Source: JBFHRB01 sp041591915 (GTDB taxonomy: Bacteria; Actinomycetota; Nitriliruptoria; Nitriliruptorales; Nitriliruptoraceae). Taken from it: DNA of 10,964 nucleotides. Both the position numbers and the translations under genes were made by a program. The notes under the pieces are model-generated. The model saw nothing but the letters and a program-made list of their open reading frames with translations, searched no databases and was not told the origin of the DNA. Below are positions 6,189 to 10,964 of this stretch, one piece after another. Position 1 is the first letter of the stretch. Each line of letters starts with the position of its first letter. The DNA is taken from positions 1-10,964 of the forward strand of contig JBFHRB010000105.1 in the NCBI GenBank assembly GCA_041591915.1, written 5' to 3'.

Positions 6189-6194
6189 AGCCTA
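6189..6194 (-). promoter_or_regulatory. Possible -10 box for the minus-strand operon
   Basis: TAGGCT on the minus strand fits the actinobacterial TAnnnT pattern and lies 36 bases before the TTG start of the hydrolase. No convincing -35 box is seen. It shares the divergent region 6153-6256 with the plus-strand dehydrogenase gene. Confidence 0.3.
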
Positions 6195-6224
6195 CGGGTT
6201 CGCGATCGGGGTGCCCGTCGCCGG

Positions 6225-6230
6225 TACGGT
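6225..6230 (+). promoter_or_regulatory. Possible -10 box for the plus-strand SDR gene
   Basis: TACGGT fits TAnnnT and lies 26 bases before the GTG at 6257, leaving room for a short leader with the strong ribosome binding site. The -35 region is not recognisable. Confidence 0.3.
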
Positions 6231-6244
6231 CTGCGCACCGACGA

Positions 6245-6251
6245 GGGGAGG
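6245..6251 (+). promoter_or_regulatory. Strong ribosome binding site fixing the SDR start
   Basis: GGGGAGG is five bases upstream of GTG at 6257. This is the best Shine-Dalgarno sequence in the window. It decides the start against an in-frame codon at 6173, which would add 28 residues of basic, non-conserved sequence. Confidence 0.8.
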
Positions 6252-6256
6252 CGGAC

Positions 6257-7078
6257 GTGCGGACGTTCGCGGGGAAGACGGCGGTCATCACGGGGGCCGC
6301 GTCCGGGATGGGTCGTGCGCTGGCGCTCGACCTCGCTGCGCGAGGCTGCAACGTCGCGCTGACGGACGTCAACGAGGTCGGCCTGAAGCAGACCGCGGAG
6401 GACGCGCGGACGGCGGGGGTCGAGGCGACGGCGGAGGTCGTGGACGTCGCTGATCGCGAGGCGATGCACGAACTCGCCGACGAGGTGGTGCGTACCCACG
6501 GCCAGGTGGACCTCGTGTTCAACAACGCGGGCGTCGCGCTGTCGCAGACGATCGAGGGTTCGGCCTACGACGACCTCGACTGGATCGTCGGCATCAACTT
6601 CTGGGGGGTCGTCCACGGGACCAAGGCGTTCCTGCCGCATCTCCTGGAGCGGCCCGAGGGCCACATCGTCAACACCTCGTCCGTGTTCGGCCTGATGGCC
6701 GTGCCGACGCAGGGCGCCTACAACGCGACGAAGTACGCGGTGCGCGGCTTCACCGACGCACTCCGCCACGAACTGGACGGCACCAACGTCTCGGTCACGG
6801 TCGTGCACCCGGGTGGCATCAGGACCAACATCGCGCGCAACGCCCGGATCGTCGAGTCGCCCACCGGCGAGCGCGACGCGCAGAAGGTCGTCGAGCTCTT
6901 CGATCGCCTCACGATCACCAGCGCCGAGAAGGCCGCGGCGACCATCATCCGGGCGGTGCAGAAGCGCAAGCCGCGGCTGCTCATCGGCCCGGATGCCTAC
7001 GTCGCGGACGCCGTCACGCGGCTGCTGCCGGCCCGCTACTGGGACGTCGCCGGTCGGGTGGTGCAACGGCTCAGCTGA
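6257..7078 (+). CDS. Short-chain dehydrogenase/reductase (classical SDR)
   Basis: A 273-aa NAD(P)-dependent oxidoreductase of the classical SDR family. The cofactor loop is T12-G-A-A-S-G-M-G19; N89-N-A-G92 follows the fourth strand; and the catalytic residues are N114, S142 in N-T-S-S, and Y155-x-x-x-K159. D37 after the second strand suggests NAD(H) preference over NADP(H). The C-terminal part (about 185-273) ends in the basic segment Q-K-R-K-P-R-L-L-I-G-P-D-A, seen in SDRs often annotated as acetoin or retinol dehydrogenase-like; the substrate remains unknown. The GTG start is supported by a strong ribosome binding site. It diverges from the hydrolase operon and is followed 127 bases later by a SnoaL-like gene, which may have its own promoter. 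Confidence 0.94.
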   Translation: MRTFAGKTAVITGAASGMGRALALDLAARGCNVALTDVNEVGLKQTAEDARTAGVEATAEVVDVADREAMHELADEVVRTHGQVDLVFNNAGVALSQTIEGSAYDDLDWIVGINFWGVVHGTKAFLPHLLERPEGHIVNTSSVFGLMAVPTQGAYNATKYAVRGFTDALRHELDGTNVSVTVVHPGGIRTNIARNARIVESPTGERDAQKVVELFDRLTITSAEKAAATIIRAVQKRKPRLLIGPDAYVADAVTRLLPARYWDVAGRVVQRLS

Positions 7079-7120
7079 CGGGACCTCGAGTCCGGGCGGG
7101 GCGCGGGTGGGTTGAACGAC

Positions 7121-7166
7121 AACATCCATGTTCGTCATGTCGCGGCGTGGCCCATGCAGCATGCTG
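7121..7166. promoter_or_regulatory. Inverted repeats in an AT-richer intergenic patch, possible operator
   Basis: The 127-base gap between the SDR and the SnoaL-like gene contains two small palindromes. AACAT-CC-ATGTT (7121-7132) has 5-bp perfect arms, and CAGCATGCTG (7157-7166) is a perfect 10-bp palindrome overlapping a weak -10-like TGTAGT (7165-7170). The patch is visibly richer in A and T than its surroundings. This could be a promoter with a repressor site for the downstream gene; no regulator gene lies nearby to support it. Confidence 0.3.
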
Positions 7167-7205
7167 TAGTCACATCACCTCTCTCCGCTGCGAACCGAGC
7201 AGACC

Positions 7206-7655
7206 GTGCCACCCGGAACCGCTGCTCCCGCTTCGTTGCGCACTCGCGTGGGCGAGGTCCTCGATCCGGTCCGGGCGAGCTATGCGGCGGCGGTCGAGCA
7301 CGATCTCGCCGGGGCCGTCGCCACGATGGCTCCCGACGCCGTCGTGGTCGATCGTGGCCTGGGGGTGTCGACCTTCGATCGGTCCGGGTTCGCCACGTGG
7401 CTCGAGCGGGCCTGGGACGCCTTCCCCGACCTGACCTTCGACGTGCTGACGGTCCAGCCCGTCGGCAACACCGTCATGTGCGCCCTGCGGCTGACCGGCA
7501 CGCACGGCGGTGAACTCGCTGGCCTCGGACCGACCGGCCGGCCGTTCACCCTGCACGTCGTGGACGTGTCCACGGTGCGCGACGGCGTCATCGTGAAGCG
7601 CGAGCTCTTCTACTCGTTCGACGAGGCAGCGGCCCAGCTGGGCCTCACCGCGTAG
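7206..7655 (+). CDS. SnoaL-like / NTF2-fold protein
   Basis: A 149-aa protein with the alpha+beta cone of the SnoaL-like/ester cyclase superfamily. An N-terminal helix carries V-R-A-S-Y-A-A-A-V-E-H-D-L-A-G, then M-A-P-D-A-V-V-V-D, a central W-L-E-R-A-W-D-A-F-P-D-L-T-F-D segment typical of SnoaL, and paired C-terminal strands (F-T-L-H-V-V-D-V-S-T-V-R-D-G-V-I-V). Members are diverse (polyketide cyclases, isomerases, hydrolases, many without known substrate), and no biosynthetic cluster surrounds this gene, so no reaction is assigned. The start is probably GTG at 7206, with only a weak GAG-type ribosome binding site; a GTG at 7248 is possible but would shorten the first helix. It could share a function with the SDR upstream. 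Confidence 0.8.
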   Translation: MPPGTAAPASLRTRVGEVLDPVRASYAAAVEHDLAGAVATMAPDAVVVDRGLGVSTFDRSGFATWLERAWDAFPDLTFDVLTVQPVGNTVMCALRLTGTHGGELAGLGPTGRPFTLHVVDVSTVRDGVIVKRELFYSFDEAAAQLGLTA

Positions 7656-7770
7656 CAGCGGCTGGCGTTCGCACCGTTCCCACGCATCGGGAAGGGCCGC
7701 GCACGGTTCCGGCGTTCACACTCGAGCGCCGTACCCTCCCGACCCACGCCTCGAATCGAGCACGCCCCGC

Positions 7771-8940
7771 ATGGATCCGATCGTCAGCCACCGCGAACCC
7801 CTCACGCGCGAGGAGATCGCTCGTTACAGCCGCCACCTCATCATCCCGGACGTGGCGATGGCCGGGCAGGAGCGGCTGAAGGCCGCGAAGGTCCTGCTCG
7901 TCGGTACGGGCGGCCTCGGGTCGCCGCTCGCGCTGTACCTCGCCGCGGCCGGGGTCGGCACCATCGGCATCGTGGACAACGATGTCGTGGACGCGAGCAA
8001 CCTGCAGCGCCAGATCATCCACCGCACCTCGAACCTCGGCATGTCGAAGGTGGACTCGGCCGAGGCGGCGATCAAGGACACCAACCCGTTCGTCGAGGTG
8101 ATCAAGCACGAGACGTTCCTCACGTCGGAGAACGCCCTCGAGATCATCGAGCCCTACGACCTCGTCATCGACGGCACCGACAACTTCCCGACGCGCTACC
8201 TCGTGAACGACGCGTGCGTCCTGCTCGGCAAGCCGAACGTCTACGGGTCGATCTTCCGGTTCGAGGGCCAGGTCTCGGTCTTCTACGCCAAGGAAGGCCC
8301 GTGCTACCGCTGCATGTTCCCCGAGCCGCCGCCGCCCGGCATGGTCCCCAACTGCGCCGAGGGCGGGGTGCTCGGGATCATCTGCGGGACGATCGGCTCG
8401 GCCCAGGCCACCGAGGGCATCAAGCTGCTCACGGGCATCGGCGAGCCACTGATCGGCAAGCTCAAGCTGTACGACGCCCTCGAGGCCTCGTGGATGACCG
8501 TCAAGGTCAACAAGGACCCCGACTGCCCGGTGTGCGGTGAGAACCCGACGGTCACGCAGCTCATCGACTACGAGGAGTTCTGCGGCGTCCCGGCGCACGA
8601 CCGCGAGGAGGAGTTCGCCGGCAACGCCGAGATCGAGATCCTGCCGCAGGAGTACGCGGAGATCGCCGAGCGCGAGGACGTCGTGCTGCTCGACGTGCGC
8701 GAGCCCCACGAGTGGGAGATCTCGAGCATCGACGGTGCGGTGCTGATCCCGAAGGACGACCTCGCCGGCAGGCTCAGCGAGCTCGAGCTCGACAAGGAGT
8801 ACGTCGTCCACTGCAAGTCGGGCGTTCGCTCCCTCGAGTCGACGGCACTGCTGCGCGGTGCCGGGTTCAAGGCGCGGTCGATGCGCGGCGGGATCAACCT
8901 CTACGCGAAGCAGATCGACCCGAGCATCCCGATCTACTGA
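7771..8940 (+). CDS. moeZ: Adenylyltransferase/sulfurtransferase MoeZ (MoeB-rhodanese fusion)
   Basis: A 389-aa fusion. Residues about 10-260 are an E1-like ThiF/MoeB adenylation domain: ATP loop G45-T-G-G-L-G50, R80 in N-L-Q-R-Q, D137 in D-G-T-D-N-F, and zinc cysteines C178-x-x-C181 and C252-x-x-C255. Residues about 285-389 are a rhodanese domain with active-site C348 in H-C-K-S-G-V-R-S. Such proteins adenylate the C-terminal Gly of a small ubiquitin-like sulfur carrier (MoaD, ThiS or CysO) and convert it to a thiocarboxylate using rhodanese-bound sulfur. In mycobacteria MoeZ serves both molybdopterin and CysO-dependent cysteine synthesis. No carrier gene is in the window, so the partner is unknown. 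ATG start with only a weak ribosome binding site; a TACCCT at 7732-7737 could be its -10. Convergent with the membrane-protein gene, with 9 bases between. Confidence 0.96.
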   Translation: MDPIVSHREPLTREEIARYSRHLIIPDVAMAGQERLKAAKVLLVGTGGLGSPLALYLAAAGVGTIGIVDNDVVDASNLQRQIIHRTSNLGMSKVDSAEAAIKDTNPFVEVIKHETFLTSENALEIIEPYDLVIDGTDNFPTRYLVNDACVLLGKPNVYGSIFRFEGQVSVFYAKEGPCYRCMFPEPPPPGMVPNCAEGGVLGIICGTIGSAQATEGIKLLTGIGEPLIGKLKLYDALEASWMTVKVNKDPDCPVCGENPTVTQLIDYEEFCGVPAHDREEEFAGNAEIEILPQEYAEIAEREDVVLLDVREPHEWEISSIDGAVLIPKDDLAGRLSELELDKEYVVHCKSGVRSLESTALLRGAGFKARSMRGGINLYAKQIDPSIPIY

Positions 8941-8949
8941 GCCGCGGCC

Positions 8950-9771
8950 TCAGCGCGGCGCGAAGGCTGCGTGGAGCTGGCCGTCGCCGAAGTAGCCGCC
9001 GGGCACGCCGTCCTGCGCCGCATGGTGGTACAGCGCCGTCTGGAACACGACGTTCAGCGCGCTCATGACGATCGTCACGATCGCCCCGTAGACGAATGCG
9101 AGCGTGATGCCGATCGCGATGACGGCGCCGCTGCCGCTCACCACGGCCAGGACGACGATCGCGATGGCCGGGATGATGAGCAGGAAGCTGATGAGGCCGA
9201 ACCCGACCTGGGCCGCGAGGTTCTCGCCCCACGTCCGCTTGAAGAGCTGGCCCGAGCGCTTCACCGCGTCGACCACCCCGACGCCCTCGATCACGTAGAC
9301 CGGGATCACGAGGAACGTGACGACCTGCCACGCCACCCCCGCGATGGACGAGGCGATCGAGCCGAACACGCCCCCGCGCTCCTCGAGCGAGCGCAGGATG
9401 AGGGACACCGTTGCGGAGACGAGCGCCCAGGGGATGATCTGGGGGAGGTGCTTGGCCGCCCCGGCCAGCGCGCTGCCGATGGTCGGGTCCCCGCCCGTGA
9501 GCCGCTCGTTCGCGGCGTGGACGAGGGCGGTGTTGAAGAAGATCGTGATGAAGCTGAGGATCGCGTACAGGATCAGGTTGACGAGGTAGAAGCCGATGCC
9601 CTCGTCGCCGCTGGGGCCGTCGCCGAGGAAGAACAGCGGCACGACGAACGTGGCGATCGCGATCAGCGAGGCGACGGTCGACATGACCGGGAGCGCGAGG
9701 AGCTCCTTGTCGGCCTTGAGCACCTCGGCGCTCGACTTGGCCAGCTCGATGGTGCGGCGGATCCGACCCAT
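8950..9771 (-). CDS. Multi-pass membrane protein, DUF6159-like
   Basis: A 273-aa integral membrane protein with about six hydrophobic segments: roughly 25-50, 60-86, 107-127, 136-165, 187-211 and 215-248. The N-terminus is a short amphipathic basic stretch (M-G-R-I-R-R-T-I-E-L-A-K-S-S). The segment after the fourth membrane span, V-I-E-G-V-G-V-V-D-A-V-K-R-S-G-Q-L-F-K, followed by T-W-G-E-N-L, is characteristic of the DUF6159 family, which has no established function. No transporter or enzyme motif is seen. ATG start with GGGGAG three bases upstream (somewhat close). It is divergent from the sulfurtransferase gene (48 bases between starts) and convergent with moeZ. Confidence 0.85.
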   Translation of the reverse strand: MGRIRRTIELAKSSAEVLKADKELLALPVMSTVASLIAIATFVVPLFFLGDGPSGDEGIGFYLVNLILYAILSFITIFFNTALVHAANERLTGGDPTIGSALAGAAKHLPQIIPWALVSATVSLILRSLEERGGVFGSIASSIAGVAWQVVTFLVIPVYVIEGVGVVDAVKRSGQLFKRTWGENLAAQVGFGLISFLLIIPAIAIVVLAVVSGSGAVIAIGITLAFVYGAIVTIVMSALNVVFQTALYHHAAQDGVPGGYFGDGQLHAAFAPR

Positions 9772-9805
9772 GTGCTCCCCGTTCCGCGGTGGTCGACGGT
9801 GACTC

Positions 9806-9811
9806 TACGCT
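9806..9811 (+). promoter_or_regulatory. Probable -10 box giving a leaderless sulfurtransferase mRNA
   Basis: TACGCT matches TAnnnT and ends eight bases before the ATG at 9820, the usual distance from a -10 box to the transcription start. No ribosome binding site precedes the ATG, so transcription may start on or next to it. Leaderless mRNAs are common in actinobacteria. Confidence 0.45.
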
Positions 9812-9819
9812 CCGCCGCC

Positions 9820-10671
9820 ATGGCCGCCACCCTGCCCCTGCTCGTCGACGCCGCCTGGCTCGCCGACCACCTCGACGAGGTGGTCGTGGCCGACGTGCGC
9901 TGGTACCTCGACGGTCGGTCGGGCCGCGACGCGCACGCGGCCGGGCACATCCCGGGGGCGGTCTTCGTGGACGTCGACACCGACCTGACGGCCCCGCCCA
10001 GCGCGGCCGATGGGCGCCACCCGCTGCCGTCGCCGGAGGCGTTCGCCGCATCCCTGGGCAGGCTCGGCATCGGTCCGAGCGATCCGGTCGTCGCCTACGA
10101 CGACGCCGGCGGCGCCATGGCCGCGCGGCTCGTCTGGATGCTCCGGGTCCTCGGGCGCCCGGCGGCCCTCCTCGACGGTGGCATCGGCGCGTGGGACGGA
10201 CCGCTCGAGGCCGGAGCCGTGGATCGCGCCCCAGCGGAGGTCGCGCCCGAGCCCTGGCCGACCGACTCACTGCTCGACGCGGACGCCGTGGCCGCGGGGC
10301 TTCGCTCGGGGCGGCTCGTCGTCATCGACGCCCGCGCCGCAGAGCGCTACCGGGGTGAGGTCGAGCCGGTCGACCCGCAGGCCGGGCACATCCCAGGCGC
10401 TGTCAACGTGCCCCACACGGGCAACGTGGACGCCGACGGCCGCTTCCTCGGCCCTGATGCGCTTCGTGCCCGCTTCGCCGAGGCCGGCGTCGACGGGCTC
10501 CGCGACGTCGCCGTGTACTGCGGCTCTGGTGTCACCGCCTGCCACGACGTGCTCGCGATCGAGCTGGCGGGGCTCGGACGTGCGCGCCTGTATCCCGGTT
10601 CGTGGTCGCAGTGGTCGAGCGACCCACGACGACCGGTTGCGACCGGGGACCGACCGGGGGAGCCCGCGTGA
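9820..10671 (+). CDS. Two-domain sulfurtransferase (thiosulfate/3-mercaptopyruvate sulfurtransferase family)
   Basis: A 283-aa tandem rhodanese. The N-terminal domain (about 5-125) has W-Y-L-D-G-R, H-I-P-G-A-V-F-V-D-V-D and a non-catalytic loop, with Asp in Y-D-D-A-G-G where the cysteine would be. The C-terminal domain (about 150-275) has I-D-A-R-A-A-E-R-Y-R-G, G-H-I-P-G-A-V-N-V-P and the active-site C234 in Y-C-G-S-G-V-T-A. The C-G-S-G-V-T loop is closer to mercaptopyruvate sulfurtransferases than to the C-R-K-G-V-T thiosulfate type, so mercaptopyruvate is the more likely donor. Length and domain order are normal. The ATG at 9820 lacks a ribosome binding site but fits a leaderless start. It overlaps the next gene by 4 nt (GTGA), so the two are co-translated. 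Confidence 0.94.
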   Translation: MAATLPLLVDAAWLADHLDEVVVADVRWYLDGRSGRDAHAAGHIPGAVFVDVDTDLTAPPSAADGRHPLPSPEAFAASLGRLGIGPSDPVVAYDDAGGAMAARLVWMLRVLGRPAALLDGGIGAWDGPLEAGAVDRAPAEVAPEPWPTDSLLDADAVAAGLRSGRLVVIDARAAERYRGEVEPVDPQAGHIPGAVNVPHTGNVDADGRFLGPDALRARFAEAGVDGLRDVAVYCGSGVTACHDVLAIELAGLGRARLYPGSWSQWSSDPRRPVATGDRPGEPA

Positions 10672-10964
10672 TCACGCTCATCCACGACTACACCTCGCCG
10701 GCGTCCGCGGTGGCCGTCCTTCGCTGCCACCGGCTCCTCGCGGATGGGCTCAAGGTCAACTTCGAGGGCATCGACCGCAACGGCGTGGAGGTGGCCCTGC
10801 CGGCGACCCTCGACGTGCTGGACGAGCTCGAGCGCAGCCGCGACGCCGCGGCCGAGCTCGGCCTGGATCTGCGAAAGCCCGGCCTCCTGCCGCCGACCGT
10901 GCGGACACACGCCGTGGGTGACCTCGCGCAGCGCCAGGACCTCGGGGTCGCCTGGCGCGAGGCC
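10668..10964 (+). CDS. DsbA-like thioredoxin-fold protein, N-terminal part (3' end outside window)
   Basis: The GTG at 10668 overlaps the sulfurtransferase stop, and the frame stays open to the window end (99 codons seen). The sequence begins I-T-L-I-H-D-Y-T-S-P-A-S-A-V and continues with L-P-A-T-L-D-V-L-D-E-L-E-R and P-G-L-L-P-P-T-V-R-T-H, the pattern of the DsbA / 2-hydroxychromene-2-carboxylate isomerase superfamily. At the position of the CxxC redox motif the sequence reads S-P-A-S, so both cysteines are replaced by serine. That resembles the isomerase/glutathione-transferase-kappa branch and argues against a disulfide oxidase role. No signal peptide is seen, so the protein is cytosolic. 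Function with the sulfurtransferase is unknown. Confidence 0.82.
   Translation, partial: MITLIHDYTSPASAVAVLRCHRLLADGLKVNFEGIDRNGVEVALPATLDVLDELERSRDAAAELGLDLRKPGLLPPTVRTHAVGDLAQRQDLGVAWREA

Noticed and set aside
6173..6256. Upstream start for the SDR gene
   Set aside because: It adds a basic non-conserved stretch, while GTG at 6257 has an excellent ribosome binding site and the normal distance to the TGxxxGxG motif.
4426..6525. A 699-codon minus-strand frame suggesting a long fused dehydrogenase
   Set aside because: Everything upstream of 5346 overlaps the hydrolase gene and the SDR gene in another frame and has low-complexity composition. The GTGA overlap gives a natural start at 5346.
7677..7693. 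Short inverted repeat TTCCC...GGGAA after the SnoaL-like gene as a terminator
   Set aside because: Only five base pairs with a seven-base loop and no T-tract; too weak to annotate.
8971..9819. Long N-terminal extension of the sulfurtransferase
   Set aside because: It is antisense to the membrane-protein gene and lacks any domain. The rhodanese fold starts right after the ATG at 9820.

Overview
The window comes from a very GC-rich bacterial chromosome with dense coding, short intergenic gaps and frequent GTG and TTG starts. Gene content points to an actinobacterium: a SufS-SufU-SufT order, a MoeZ-type fused adenylyltransferase/rhodanese, a DUF6159-like membrane protein and probable leaderless transcription. 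It may belong to a deep-branching class rather than to Streptomyces or Mycobacterium, but that placement is inference from general character, not from a marker gene.

Layout. (1) 1-1573, plus strand: the 3' end of a Suf iron-sulfur cluster operon, with sufS (5' end cut by the window edge), sufU (4-nt overlap) and a SufT/MIP18-family gene, closed by a strong hairpin at 1610-1637. (2) 6152 down to 1658, minus strand: a compact six-gene run. In transcription order it holds a serine beta-lactamase-like hydrolase, a D-2-hydroxyacid dehydrogenase, a low-molecular-weight phosphotyrosine phosphatase, a fructosamine/ribulosamine kinase, an AhpD-like peroxidase-related protein and an exported protein with a cupredoxin-like C-terminus. 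(3) 6257-7655, plus strand: a short-chain dehydrogenase and a SnoaL-like protein. (4) 7771-8940, plus strand: moeZ. (5) 9771-8950, minus strand: a multi-pass membrane protein convergent with moeZ. (6) 9820-10964, plus strand: a two-domain sulfurtransferase overlapping a DsbA-like thioredoxin-fold gene that runs off the window.

The main discovery is at 2557-3117 (minus). An automatic gene caller would see two short ORFs separated by a TGA. The TGA falls exactly where the second cysteine of the AhpD CxxC motif belongs (C-H-Y-UGA-x-x-x-H). The frame stays open on both sides, and the joined product is 186 aa, the normal family length. A perfect 8-bp stem with a GGUC tetraloop begins 17 nt after the UGA, which fits a bacterial SECIS element. 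I therefore annotate one selenoprotein with a CxxU redox centre, not a pseudogene.

The selenoprotein lies directly downstream of a phosphatase-kinase pair that in other organisms acts in protein deglycation (ribulosamine-5-phosphate phosphatase plus ribulosamine/fructosamine 3-kinase). The minus-strand run may therefore be a protein-damage and peroxide-defence operon. The plus-strand genes at both ends of the window share a sulfur-transfer theme (SufS/SufU, MoeZ, sulfurtransferase). No RNA genes, CRISPR arrays, transposons or long repeats were seen, and no stretch over 300 bases lacks a gene.
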